Assembly (NCBI RefSeq): GCF_001949145.1
Contig: NW_019091402.1
Span: 992,366 to 1,031,756, forward strand
From: Acanthaster planci
Lineage: Eukaryota > Echinodermata > Asteroidea > Valvatida > Acanthasteridae
Direction of reading: 5' to 3'
DNA length: 39,391 bases
Shown: piece after piece, positions 19,373 through 31,439 of the stretch
How positions within the stretch are numbered: the stretch's first letter is position 1
Layout of the letters: each line of letters begins with the position of its first letter
Notes under the pieces: generated by a model
The model's input: the letters and a program-made list of their open reading frames with translations, nothing else
Database searches by the model: none
Told to the model about the DNA's origin: nothing
Program-made: the position numbers and the translations under genes

Positions 19373-22300
19373 GGACAGGGCTACAGGTATTCGCACCAGG
19401 GTTCGTCGCATTCGACGAGTTTCGCGATGTCCGATTCGGCATCAATCGCCGGTTCGTCTGTGGCGAGCAGCGTGTCTTCGGGACATGTGCCCCCGGGTAG
19501 CGCCGGGGGAGTGATCCAGCAGGGACTCGGTACCAATGGACGGCTTTTGCTACTCAGCCTACGAGGGGAATGGGGGACTGCGGAGACCTTACTTCGGAAT
19601 GCAGAAAAGGGCGACCCAGAGATAAACAGACAAGATGAAGTGAGTTGATAATCTAGTTCAATTGTTTTTTCTTAAGGGGACTTACACAGTGCGTGTACAT
19701 GTATGTACTGGAGGTACTAGCTCAAAGATTTTTGTTTGGTTATTGAATGCTACACTTTAGTACGTGTGTGCATGTGTTACAGTCTCACAAGGTGGTGCAC
19801 TTTGAACATGCAAGTACATGTAGTAGTGATGTACTTCGGCATTCGCTTGATTTTCCTCTTACAAGTTACTGTGTTACCAGACCTCTTTGTTGCAACGTTT
19901 CAAATCCTCTTGGTGAACTCGTGGAGAAAGGACACAAACGCCATGGTGAACTGTACATTATAACTTCGTGATACAGGGTGTTCAACTTTTGTGAACTATT
20001 TCAGTGTCAAGAAATTTTGTCAAAAACGTTGGCATCCGGAAATTGGCTGAGCATGCTGAGTGTCGCCTAATGTGGTGCGCTTGAACAAATCTCAGAAAAA
20101 CCCATATAAACATGATACACATTGAACTTGAAGAGGTTCTTGAAAGTTGATAAATTCTAGTAAATCATGGTTACTGCTTACGTGTACCGGTGCATGTACC
20201 AAACTACAAGTTCGTTGAAAAACCTTTTTGAGCTCATTGTAAAAGAGTTCAGTTTGCACTTTGAAAAAAATCAGAAAGTCAGGCCAAAAGCAAATTTCAT
20301 TGGAAGTTTGTAGTAGATTTGTAAAATCAAAATTTAAAAATCAGAATATTTGGGAGGTTTATTTAATTTCACCTTTTGTGAAATTTGAGGTAAAACAATT
20401 ACGCCAGTAAGACATTAGAGGCTAAAATTTAAAAATGTACCACATGAGAGGCACATCACGTTAGGGTAAATCAATATTAACGTACATTTGTATAAAGTGG
20501 TAAACCATTTCAACCAATGTACATGTACTACACTCTGTGTGTTAAGCGCAGTGCTCGCTTTTTACATTTTGCCCATTTCTGGTTGGGCCTGATTTCGCCG
20601 ATTTCTGGTCAGACCGGATGCTACCCATGGGCCAAGTTGCCAAATGCTGGTCCAACCTGGTGTTGCCCACTGATTATTATTATCATGATAGAAATTAAAT
20701 GGAAGGTCATTGGCCTTTATGCAACCTGTATGCCCCGTTTCTGGTATAAGGCATTTTTGATTTGCCTCATCATGCTCTTAAACTCGGTAGTCTTGAGTAT
20801 AAAATGCCCTTTATACTTGTCAAGTTGTCATGGTGACACAAAACATCGGACAAATTTCTATAGATCGAAGGCCTTAGTTCATACTGTATCTTTTAAATGG
20901 CTGATTAATTTTGTCGTAGAAAATTTGCTGACGCATTGTTGAGCTCAATTCAGCCAGGCTGAAACCAAATTCCAAACATTTCTGCGTTTCAGTTCACTGG
21001 ACTTCAACACGCTACAACATTCAGATTTTTTGGGACATTTTTTTTTATGGAGTCACTAAATGCATCTCAATTCAATGAGTATTTGTCCAATTTTTTTTTC
21101 TCCGTCAACTACTCCTGGGCATATTGTACACTGCCACTTGATTATCTGATTGCCGTAGCAACGGGACAATGAAAATCACCAACTGCATTGTGCGGAATGG
21201 GGGGGATCCGCTAAAAAGGAAGCAGCCACAATAGAAGCAGGTGGAATCTTCACGGATTACTGCTTTCCTCCACCTGGGTCCAGGGCCAACGAGATACCCT
21301 GAATGCTGTGCTTCAGATCTGTCAATGATCCATTAAACAGATCTCCTGCGACGTGGGGGAACAATTTTTTAAAGTGAACCAGTGTGGGTAGGGATAGCTT
21401 AAAATATATATACCTCCACCCTCCCTCGGGGTATGTTTCTTAAAATTCCGTAAAGCAAGGTGGACAATGGTCACACTTACATGTAGGCACCTGATTTATT
21501 GTCCTGCTCTTAATTTTTGAAAAGCCCAAAAGTTCACTCCATGTTGCTTCATACAAATTGTCAGCTCTCTGCATTAATTGGCATGGGCTAGGTTTACATT
21601 TAACTATGCCTCTGCCATTATTTTCAGTTCGGTAACCGTCAAGTTTCAGCCGTAATGGCTTCCATTAAGCACATTGAGCAATGTAATCAATAATGACTTA
21701 GTTTTTGGACTTTACAAATGTGCAACAGGAAAAGAGATTTAGAGGAAATAAATGAGAATTGGATTGTTAAAACTGACAACTAATGACAATTGATTTTTTT
21801 TTTAACTTGTGAGAGTTATACCCACACTACATTTGAAACTGATGGCAGTGTAGAGGTTTAAGTGAATTGCTGGATTGAAATCAGCTTGAACAAGGACAAA
21901 GAAATTTGCAGGTGCACATTGAATGGTCTCTTTTCAAGCAGTTTGGTTCATGTTACTAATCCACAAATTGCATTGCAGTTTACATGTATTTCCCAATCCA
22001 AACATGTAAATAATGCTTCCTTTCCAGCCCTTTCCAACTCCTACTCACCTGGACTTTTTCTATGGGAAGCGATGAGAAAGGAAAGTCAGATTCATAAATT
22101 AACGAGAGCGAATGCCCCACTCAATATAAATAAACTCTTCCCTGAAACGTTGCCAGATAATTATGGCGCAAAAGTGATCATATGGAAATTCTGACATCAG
22201 ATGAATACATTTGTGCGGTTGATCACATTTCGACTCAAGGGAATTTCACTGCAAATACACATGGTGACAATAAATTTGCTTTGTTTTCAAGTCTGCCTGA

Positions 22301-23247
22301 AGCATGAACCTGCCCTAAGACTTCACCTGTCAGTCTTGTAGGGGGTGACTCTGAAATGAACTGGTGAAATTGCCATTTTTTATACTCTTTAGTACGTGAA
22401 GACAGTGACAGTAACAAAATTTGGATTTAAACAGTTTGTCTCATATACATGTAACCTCACAACTCTGAAAAGTAATACAGACTTCATCATTAACTGTGCA
22501 GGGCAGTGGGTGCGATCCAAGAACCAGCCTTAATGTGAACACCTGACTTGTTTCTCGTCAGTCGTTATCGCAGATCCCCCAGTACATAATTATAGGCTTG
22601 GTAGGGGAGCATTCCTGTCCTGTGACAGCTTTATGATCTGGCTGTAATCTTCCATTTTCACTCCAGTAACCCTCCTTCAGTGAGGAGGTTTATATAGAGG
22701 GAAGGAGGAATACAGAGTAAGTTGTCCAAAATCTGAGAGGAATTTACAGAGGTACAGTATGGCCCAATAAGCCTTTTGCGAGTTAAATTTGAATAAAATC
22801 TGGTACACTGAGTACTTTAAATTCACGTGAACATAAAAATTGGAATTCTCCACACTAAAGCCACTGTTGCAATACATGTACCTCGTGATTCGGGGCAAGC
22901 TTTTCTTAGTTACATAACCCGTAACTGCTTGCATTGCACGCCATGAAGGTACCAGAAATCATCAAGCAGATTTATACCTGTAATTAGCAGAGCCCGTGTG
23001 CCCACTGCTAAGGAGCACTATGAAAGTGGTCCCACCTGGTCACCTGTACAATAATACATGTACATATAGTTCTCAGGTACGAGTATAAAAGAGAAGTGTT
23101 CCTTTGACCAATCAACTTGTTTTCTTGCGTTTATTTTTCTTTCAGGAAACTGGAGTCACTCCGTTTATGCTGGCCGTCAAAGACAACAAAATTGTGGTAG
23201 CGGAGAGATTAATTGATCTCGGAGTGCACATCAATGCCAGGGCAAAG
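19373..23247 (+). CDS. NompC/TRPN-like ankyrin-repeat channel, N-terminal 105 residues (gene continues beyond the window)
   Basis: Exon a: acceptor TTTTTCTTCTAG|GGACAGG at 19373, ATG at 19427, donor GATGAA|GTGAGT at 19639 (71 codons). Exon b: 23146-23247 (TTTCTTTCAG|GAAACT; GCAAAG|GTACAG; 34 codons). Both junctions are phase 0. A Ser/Gly-rich lead (1-34) is followed by LLLLSLRGEWGTAETLLRN (41-59), then an ankyrin repeat TGVTPFMLAVKDNKIVVAER..LIDLGVHINARAK (73-105). As I recall insect NompC, its N-terminus has the same order: L..A/S..xEW...E..L....EK, then TG-TP-M-A-KDNK...R.I.LG....AR. TRPN proteins carry about 29 ankyrin repeats before a six-helix cation channel and act in mechanosensation; here only the first repeat is visible. 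Codons upstream of the ATG are open back to the acceptor, so an upstream exon could extend the N-terminus. Another ankyrin protein remains possible. Confidence 0.6.
19427..19639 (+). CDS. TRPN-like coding exon a: Ser/Gly-rich N-terminus and pre-ankyrin helix
   Basis: Encodes residues 1-71, ending EINRQDE in phase 0. GC content and CpG are clearly above the flanking introns, with uninterrupted, protein-like composition. Confidence 0.75.
19640..23145 (+). other. Intron 1 of the TRPN-like gene (about 3.5 kb)
   Basis: Bounded by GTGAGT and a TTTTTCTTTCAG acceptor. AT-rich, with scattered ACATGTAC words and a half-copy of the foldback element (22765-22910). A 141-codon frame at 20517-20942 lacks any domain and is left out. 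Confidence 0.65.
22765..22910 (+). repeat. Half-copy (left-arm type) of the 5440-5800 foldback element
   Basis: Begins CAATAAGCCTTTTGCGAG, continues AAATCTGGTACACTGAG, GAATTCTCC and GGGGCAAGCTTTT in the same order as the left arm at 5440-5590. Confidence 0.75.
23146..23247 (+). CDS. TRPN-like coding exon b: first ankyrin repeat
   Basis: A 34-codon exon holding one ankyrin repeat (TPFMLAVKDN, then VAERLIDLG) with strong polypyrimidine acceptor and a GTACAG donor. Repeat-sized exons flanked by phase-matched introns are usual for ankyrin genes. Confidence 0.8.
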
Positions 23248-23891
23248 GTACAGTGTATGTGTAGGGTATTTGCCGAAAGAAAAATCTTACTTTTTTCCTG
23301 GAAATTTCAGGTCAGGTAAAACAAAATTTGTAATTGGAACCCTAAACCCCTTTTCTCTTCATTCTTAGGCCGCTTGTACCCTTCAACAAACAATGACAAG
23401 GCATGTCGTGCTCACTTTGAGAAGTAGCAGACATCAGTTCAGAGCACATTTTTATTGCCGAACGGTTGTCAACTGTTTTTAATGCAAAACCATTCTAAAC
23501 TGTAATTAGGCATCCTGGGAATTCTGTCAGTCCGTTGGTTAGAACAATTTCAAGTGAAGCTTTTCATCAAGTCCTTTGGCAGCAGCTTTTAATGTAACTG
23601 AAATTGTGCATCTTTGAGCAATACAAAGGAAAAAAATAATGATATTGACAAAGAGCAATAGAGATGTGTTTTGGAATGATGGAATCTTCCATCCCTGAAG
23701 TTAAGCTGAGTGAAATGGAATATTCGATGTTTCACTGAACTCAACTACGTGTTCTGTTTCAAGGATGTGAAACATACGGTACGTACATGTGCAATTGTAC
23801 ATATACCGGGGGTACGTTACAGAAATATTTTCTAAATACCAAAATAAATCTTGTACAAACCCCTGCCCGGTTATTTCTATGCATCACCTGT

Positions 23892-24213
23892 GAGTTCTTG
23901 GGCTGTGAAATAGAACATCTTTTTACTACAGAATGGAACTTCCATTTTTGCAATGTGTCCACGGCACTCAGTGACAAGTGATCGATAATCGATCGATGAG
24001 TTCTTGGGCTACGGAATATAACTTCTTTTTATTACAGAATAGAACTTCCATTTTTGCAATGTGGTCACGGCAGTCTTGAAATGACAAGTGATTGATGATC
24101 AACCGATGAGTTCTTGGGCTACGGAATAGAACTTCTTGTTACTACAGAATACAACTTCCATTTTTGCAAAGTGGCAACAGCACTCAATAACAAGTGATCG
24201 ATGATTCATCAAT
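23892..24213 (+). repeat. Three-unit tandem repeat, about 106-110 bp per unit
   Basis: Units start GAGTTCTTGGGCT at 23892, 23998 and 24108; each contains ACTTCCATTTTTGCAA and ends with ACAAGTGAT and a GATCGAT-rich tail. Confidence 0.85.
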
Positions 24214-24373
24214 CAAATCACATGGATTTATCCTGGTATTTCAATTGTTGCTGCCAACTTCAAAGACCTAAATGAATAAGTTTAAAATATTCAATGAACA
24301 GATCTTTGAAGGTCGTCATACAGCTACATCATAGTACATGTATTAGTACATGTACGTGTAACTCTGCTACTTG

Positions 24374-24396
24374 TCGTCTGTCTGTCTGTCTGTCTG
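24374..24396 (+). repeat. (CTGT)n microsatellite
   Basis: About five consecutive TCTG units after ACTTGTCG. Confidence 0.85.
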
Positions 24397-25039
24397 ACCA
24401 ACTAAATGCCACTACTTTCTTGAAAAATCACAACAGCCAGTGTTGCCTTTTCTGATCATCCTGAAGCCTGATTGAGTGGGAGCTTGCAAGCAATGTTTGG
24501 TTTCCATCCCAACCAAAATCAACACACTAGAGCTAAAGTAGGCATCTGTACAATGTAGCTGTGGCTTCGTACGGTATCAGGCTTCACTGTTTAATTAAAG
24601 CCCAACCACTCACAATTTCCACCGAGGATCTCCTCTCGAAGTCTTTTCATCAGCCATCTGCTCTAAGCAAAGTCGGAAACATCCGTCGCCAAGGAGGGCT
24701 TAGCAACGCGTCGTCCAATAAGAATAGTATTGGAACACGCAGATCACGTCAGATCAACAACAGCAATTGATTTTTGTGTTTTGAAAGTGGTGTTTAATTA
24801 CACTGCATTATTGCTGGTGAGCTGTTGACACTAGGCCAGTGGAGGTGCCCGATGAATAAGTGATGAGTTTTAGCGTCTGTGACAAAGCCAGAATGAGAAA
24901 TTAAAAAGTGAATTAGGCAACAAAATTATGTTGTACCTAGCGGTACAATAATTAAACTTGGAGTTGTGATGGGGGACCCACAGCTGTGGAAATTGAGCAT
25001 TGTGGAAATTTGTGGAATTCTAGCTTTTGAATTGATTAA

Positions 25040-25150
25040 CACTTTACATGTACAATGTACATGTATTTTACATATACATGTACATGTAGGTGCACCATTA
25101 CACTGTACGTGTACAGTGAACCAAATGATTATGTACAATGTATGTACATT
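25040..25150. repeat. ACATGT/TGTACA palindromic simple repeat, cluster 1
   Basis: Repeated TACATGTAC and TGTACATG words, self-complementary at hexamer scale, interrupted by point changes. Confidence 0.8.
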
Positions 25151-26047
25151 TAAATAGTGCAGACTTACTCAACTGTTTTTAGTACAAAAAGTTTCTAACA
25201 AACTAGAGGGGAAAAGATTTTAAAATTTCATAATGGTACACAAACAGTATAGGCCTACATGTACATACTCTGGACTAGATTTTTCATAATTAAATTTACT
25301 TCATGTTTTTTCTTGGTTTTTTTGCTTGCTCGTGTAAAAAGCAACAACAAACGTGGACACCTAAGCTTCTTTGATTTCAATAATGGCTCCTTGTTGTGTT
25401 CAAAAACAATATACGAGCTTGACACAGGCCTACATGTACAGTGCATCTGTGTTGTCAGTACTGGCTCATTTGAAGTTACCCTGACTGTGACTTTTATGCC
25501 ATTCAGCACCTATTTTTTACAACCTTCTTCACTATTCAGTACCACGTACATGTACATGTATCAGACAAAAAGTTGACAGTACTGCTACATGTACATGCGT
25601 ATTTGTACACACACTTACATGTAAAGGTAAGGATCAGAACCCTGTGCAGAAGTGCCCCCTCGGTGGTAGAGAAAAGAAACATCTGGCCGACACACAAATG
25701 CCATTGGCCATAACTCCCAGCTCCCGTGCAAAGACAAGGACAAGTTTTTGCACATTCGCTTAGAACATTGTCAATAATTGGCACACCGTCCGTGCATTCC
25801 AGTGCAAACCTGCTACATGTACCGGTAGGCACATGTCCCAACTTTTCTCATTTCACATGACATTGCATGTGACAGTGTCAACAGCCATACAAAGTACACA
25901 GAGCTGATACATTAAATTTAAGGACACTGACCACCACTCGATTATTAAAACTGTGCTTTTAATTAAACTGTACATTCTCAGAATATCAACTACGCTGTAA
26001 TTGGGTGAATGCTCTTTAGTTCATTGAACCAGTGGACTGTAAAAGTC

Positions 26048-26400
26048 AGGGGTGAGATTTCTCAGCTTTTTAGCTGATTTCAAGGATTTCTTTTTCTCCT
26101 CACTGGCTGTGTACATAAGTATAGGAGATTTTCACAGTTCAGCTTCTTTTGTGCCTCTTTTCAGCTGTTTTCGGCTATTTTTATCACTGGTCAATCTGTG
26201 GTCAAATGTACCACAGGGGTGAGATTTCTCAGCTTTTCAGCTGATTTCAGCTTTTTTGGTTATGGATTTCAGCTTTTTTTTCCTCACTGGCTGTGTACAG
26301 TTTAAAGTACGTGAATAGGAGATTTTCACACTTCAGCTTCTTTATGTCTTTTTTTCAACTGTTTTCAGCTACATTGTATACTTATCATTGGTCAGTCTCT
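26048..26400 (+). repeat. Tandem duplication, about 167 bp per unit, of a CAGCTGATTTCAGC-rich segment
   Basis: AGGGGTGAGATTTCTCAGCT starts both units (26048 and about 26215). Both share CTCACTGGCTGTGTACA, TAGGAGATTTTCACA and CAGCTTCTTT in order and end near CACTGGTCA / CATTGGTCA. Confidence 0.8.
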
Positions 26401-26751
26401 TCCCTGGTACCAGCAGCGGCGCTGTGAGGGCAAAGCGCAAGTGGTATGTGGGACCTAGACACATAAAAATTATTCTGTGATCCACAGTGTGATAATGAAC
26501 GTATCTCCATGCAAACTTGATGAACAGTAACGACGGAATGAACGTGCACACATTCAATGGCATAATGACAATCAGCACGGGAAGTAAATGTGCTACATGT
26601 ACATGTTCTTATGAATTTTTTATACAGTGGATTCTGCAGCTGTACATTTTGTGTAAGCATTGCAATGTGTGGAGTTACATGTACCGTAGAAGAGAGCAAT
26701 ATGCGGGGTGTGATACAGACTGCGTAATACAGTATTATACATTCACACTGC

Positions 26752-26815
26752 TTGTGCCATGGATCAACCAATCAGGATCGAGGATACAAGTTTGCTTGAA
26801 GATGCCACTGTGCAT
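26752..26815 (+). repeat. Dispersed repeat fragment, inverted relative at 31227-31290
   Basis: Contains CATGGATCAACCAATCAG and, further on, AAGTTTGCTTGAAGAT. The reverse complement of 31227-31290 reads CTATGGATCGACCAATCAG and AGGTTTGCCCGAAGAT in the same order. Confidence 0.5.
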
Positions 26816-26871
26816 GCACCACTATTTCATTACTTCTGGCAGCCCTTTCAATATTTGCTGAGGTAGATACT

Positions 26872-26950
26872 ACGTACATGTACATGTACTAGTATGGTAA
26901 ATATGTACATGTACGTGTACACTCAAGCAAATGTACATGTACATGTGTAC
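26872..26950. repeat. ACATGT/TGTACA palindromic simple repeat, cluster 2
   Basis: Runs of GTACATGTACATGTAC at 26873-26888 and again near 26905-26947. Confidence 0.85.
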
Positions 26951-27344
26951 ACATGCACCCGGCACATTGTAGCTTGTATTCTAGACAAATTTGCTGAAAT
27001 GAATCCACGCAGAGCTTTCAGTGATTTCTTCTCAATATGAACTCTGGCAAAATACACATATATGTAAAACGAAAACTTCAAATTAATACCATCAAGACTT
27101 TTTTATTGTGGTTCCAGTCCTTGTGCGATACTGTTTAATGTCATGCCAGGTGGGTAATCAGAACCTTTCTTGTGCTTGAGTGACCTGGGAAAAAGAACAT
27201 AATTGTGCTGTACAGTTTGTGTCCAGCGCCTGTGTCTTGGTCCTAAAAATATTTTGTTATTTAACGGAATATACGTGTATCAATAACTGGCCAAAATACT
27301 CCAGACCATCGAACTTGAATGGTCATAGGCTTCATAATATGCAG

Positions 27345-27870
27345 AGTTGTAGACTCGAGTCGCTCAACTTGAACTGGAGTCACTGTTTTTGTGATTAGTG
27401 ACTTGACTTGTCTATCAGTTTTTGATAGGACTTGCAAAAATGACTCGTGATTTGACTTAGACTTACACATTATGACTTGTTACCAACGCAAGTCGGGAAA
27501 CTATTCAATCAAACCCATTAAACTTAAATGAGGCCTATTAACTTAGATGTATTCCTTGCATTCCAAAGTGTAAGACTTTGTTTGTCTCATGATTTCTACT
27601 TCGGTCTTGTCTGCCCAAGACCACATCCAAATCTCTTGGCTGAAGTTCGAAATCACACGTCCGCCTGACTAGACTTGTACTTGGATAAAAAGATTTGTGA
27701 CCTAAGTTGCTGTCTTTCGGACCAAATTGACTTAGGACTTGACTCCGCCTGTGATCAAATGATTTGTGACTTGACTTGTAACCAGACTAAATGACTTGCG
27801 ACTTGGCTTCGACTTGCAAAAATTGACTCGTGACTTGACTTTGACTTGCAAACACAGACTTACTAATTGC
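27345..27870 (+). repeat. Degenerate GACTTG-rich repeat region
   Basis: GACTTG, ACTCGTGA and TGACTTGACTT words recur at irregular spacing over about 500 bases, the pattern of an old, mutated minisatellite. No coding frame spans it. Confidence 0.7.
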
Positions 27871-30827
27871 TATCACCTCTGACCAGATGACTTAAGATGT
27901 CAGAGGACACATTCCTGTGGTCCCCTGTGAACTTTTGAACGTTGGGGACCTTCCCATCTCAATTCTTGATTGAAGCTACAGTGCCTCCAGGTGTATATCG
28001 TATACCGGTAATGTTGGTATTAATCATTAATGATATTGGATAGAAAATGAAGCAGACGAGGCTCACAGTTATTATAAAATCCAATGGCTTTATGTTTGGC
28101 TGGCGGATGTGCATTGTACCATCCTATCAAGTCCGATGATTTTTGGAAAAATAATCCCTTACTGAAAGCACCCCGTGAAACACTCATGTTGGAATTTTAC
28201 CTTTGTCTTCCTCAAGTAATATTTTGGAAAAGTCACCCGGAGATGGGTAAAAAACGAATTTTATTGACGACTTTTCACGTCCGGCAATATCGTACGTACA
28301 TGTAGGGTATCCTTGTTCATGCACGTTTGTTTTCACTCGCTGTGCTTTCTTGAAAACGAGATTGTACAACTTTGCAAAGATTGACCTACATGTACCTGCA
28401 GTCAATGGGTTCCAGATTCTGTGGAGTTGACATCACGCAGTTGTTGTCAGCAAAGGTTAGATAAAATATTAGAATCTTTCGTAAAAGTAGAATATTGCTT
28501 TACGTTTATTACCTTATAAATTACCAAAATGTGCAAAATGTTTTGATCTGTTTTTGTTTTGGTTTTTACCCACAGACTACCATAAAATTTCAAACTGTAA
28601 ACTTTCATCTGCGTACGAGACTGCCGTATTGCACTGTTCTTCATGTATTTTAGATTTTCCGAAGTGATGGGTCAATTTTTGGCAGGATACATATATTTCT
28701 CTTTTAGGTCAGCAAATTTTTCAGTTCCTATAAATTGATACATGTATACTAGCAAATATTTGTCAAAGCCCTTTTTCCAAGTTGGATTTTTTCAGAAGAA
28801 ACTAAACGAAAAATTATTGCAAGTTCTAAAATCTTTGCAGGTTATTTTTCCTCTGCAAGGGTTGCAGAAGCGCATCATCAGGGGTCAACTTTCAGGCTCT
28901 ATTGAAAGTGTTTGAAATGGCCTCCTGGACTTTCTGCAGGGCCACTGTACCAGTACTTCATGTACATGTATATCTATGACAAGGATTGTGATACTAAACT
29001 TTTAATGTACGCACATGTATGTAATAATGTTTATATCAAGTGTAATGTACTAGTACCGTACTTCTGGGAGGCTTTTCTAAGCAAACTGTCGGAACAAGTT
29101 TGGTAAAGAGTTGCATTTCAAGTTTTGTGCATGGAAACGTATCCAGAGTGTTTGCGATCTCTTGTACTCCGTGAAGGGCCACAAGGGGACCACAATAGCC
29201 CCATTCCACGTGTGTCAATAAAGTCATTCTCTGTAGTCAAGCAGCTGCCATTAATACCTGCGCTGGGGCCTCACTGCCGTTGTCATGGCGATGAAAATGC
29301 AGACTGCTACTGGTCATCAAAAGTTCTGGAAAAGATCAAGTTCAGTGTATTAAAATTAGAAATTATTCATTAAAAAAATTGCAAGTTTAACCTACGTAAT
29401 TGGTACATGTGGTTGCATATTAAACTTGCACAAACACAGTGAACAAGGATAAAGGTGATACTTTGTGGACGGCTCAGTGCTGCAAGGTTGTTACAGCAAA
29501 AATGCAATTTTTGAATACATGTACACTTACCGGGTAGGGCCCTACTCTGAGCATGAAAGAAATATGGTATTGAAACAGATTGCTTTTGTTACAACATACT
29601 TTTATTTATTAACCTTAACTCCCCAGAGTGATTTACTAGGAACCATACCCATTCACACAATTTCCAACACCATATATGGTAAACTGTGCACAAAAACTGT
29701 TGAAATCTGTTTATTTTGGGTACATGCCTGAACCCATGTTAAAGCACAAGCACTTTAGGGTACAGTACCCAGTGCCACAAATTCACACACTTTACTGGTG
29801 TTTAATTCTGTGTAGTTAGGGAAAATTAGGGTTAAACCAGTTTCCCTGGATCGATATACCGATACATGTACCTGTGTATTTCAATTGTAACCAAATTTCT
29901 GGCCCTGTTTCAGGTTTGAAATAGTTTTTTTCAATAACGACCTTTCAATGTCTATCTCGTGGAGGGCCTCAGCACTGACAAGACGCTGTATACAAAGTTT
30001 GATGGCATGCCAAGAGTTCAAACAATACAAGTACGGTACGCATTCATTATAAACTAGGAATAGTGCAGCATGCAACTTTTGATATTAATACACTTCAAAC
30101 TCTAGCATGGCTTAAATTTCATGAAAAAAATAAGAGCCTCTAGACAGCAGTACTGTAACATTTGTTTTTGACAAACGATAAATCTGAGCTACATTTTTGT
30201 AACATTGTTAATTGTATTCATAAATTTCACATGCTAGTACTTGTACATATCTTGTACATTTCCTTCCACTTTCATTAAGTCCAAGTTTCATTTTGCCATT
30301 TTAATTTCCATGATTATTTTTCATTGCAAATTTCAAACACAGGTTGTTTGAATTGGTTTTGGCTGGAAACACAGACATGTGACTATGGCAGCTCTGTTAG
30401 CTGGTGACTGCAGGCATTGCCCATTATAAACAACTGCTGTTTCAAGCTGTTAGTCAAGTAATTCAGGCATGGCTTACATGTGCGATAAGGTCCATTAAAG
30501 TTCATTGCATCAAATGCCTGGAGAATGATACTGGGATGTAAAGTTGGGGGGTGGGAATTTTATTGTTTTATTTGTATCGATGGTGTTTTGTAAGGGATTT
30601 CATTGATCTTTGCGTTGACTTTACTCGTTTGTCGATTGTTCAGGCATAATCGGCACTGTACTGTACATTACCCAGTATTTTGCTGAAGTGTTAGGTTTGT
30701 TACCTGTATGTGAATAATGTGAAATGAGAAACTATAACTTGATTTTCTAAAAGGTTTCAATATGCCAACAGGAGGCTTATAAAAGTATGCATACCATACT
30801 CTTTGGCCAGTTAGAAAACAGTTTCCA

Positions 30828-31083
30828 GGGGCCAATTTCATAGCGCTGCTTAAGTGAAAAATTTGTTGAAGCGTGAAAAAACCTTGCTTGACAAATCAGA
30901 TTACTAGCCAGAACTTCTTGTGATGTACATGTATATTGTTTTGGAATGGCACCCGGTATTTACCTGTCTTTTGGTGAGCATGATAGTCACATGGAGTTTG
31001 AGCTGGTAACCTTTGTTTATTAAACAAGGTTTTTTCGAGCTTAAGCAAATTCTGTGCTTAAGCATCTCTATGAAATTGGCCCC
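30828..31083. repeat. Palindrome-ended MITE, copy 2
   Basis: Ends GGGGCCAATTTCATAG and CTATGAAATTGGCCCC are perfect inverted repeats over 16 bases. The interior aligns with 12840-13080 along its length and the terminal arms are better preserved, so this copy looks younger. Confidence 0.85.
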
Positions 31084-31226
31084 AGCATGTTTCCCAGTAT
31101 ACTCCCCAGGGAACTAAGATGGTTTCAGGAATATTAAGATGATGTGGGCTCAATGTGCAGGGATAATGATAACAAGTGCCTACATCCATAATATGCGCTA
31201 TACAAGAACTGATTATTATTACCGGT

Positions 31227-31290
31227 AATATCTTCGGGCAAACCTGATTTCTTAAATCTGATTGGTCGATCCATAGCAACAAACAAGTGT
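31227..31290 (-). repeat. Dispersed repeat fragment, inverted relative of 26752-26815
   Basis: Reverse complement carries CTATGGATCGACCAATCAG and AGGTTTGCCCGAAGAT. It adjoins GCGCTATACAAGAACTGATT followed by ATTATTACC (about 31196-31225), a common style of short-repeat end. Confidence 0.5.
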
Positions 31291-31312
31291 GATACATTGC
31301 ACGGGTCATTCC

Positions 31313-31439
31313 AAAGCTTGCCCTGAATCAGGAGGTAAAGCAACAGCGTCGTACTTCAGTCTGGGGAATTGAAATTGTTCATATGCACTCAGATACCGTA
31401 CCAGATTTCATTCAAACTTAACTTGCAAAAGCCTATTGT
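31313..31439 (+). repeat. Half-copy (right-arm type) of the 5440-5800 foldback element
   Basis: AAGCTTGCCC, GAGGTAAAGCAAC, TTCAGTCTGGGGAATT, ACCAGATTTCATTC and a closing TTGCAAAAGCCTATTG follow the order of the right arm at 5660-5800. Confidence 0.7.

Noticed and set aside
20517-20942. Plus-strand 141-codon hydrophobic frame
   Set aside because: It starts within an ACATGTAC repeat, reads as Cys/Leu/Ile-rich noise inside a well-bounded intron, and has no membrane-protein pattern of spaced helices and loops.
24561-24770. Plus-strand 69-codon Ser/Asn-rich frame, considered as a further TRPN exon
   Set aside because: Not ankyrin-like, no good acceptor or donor in the required phase 0.
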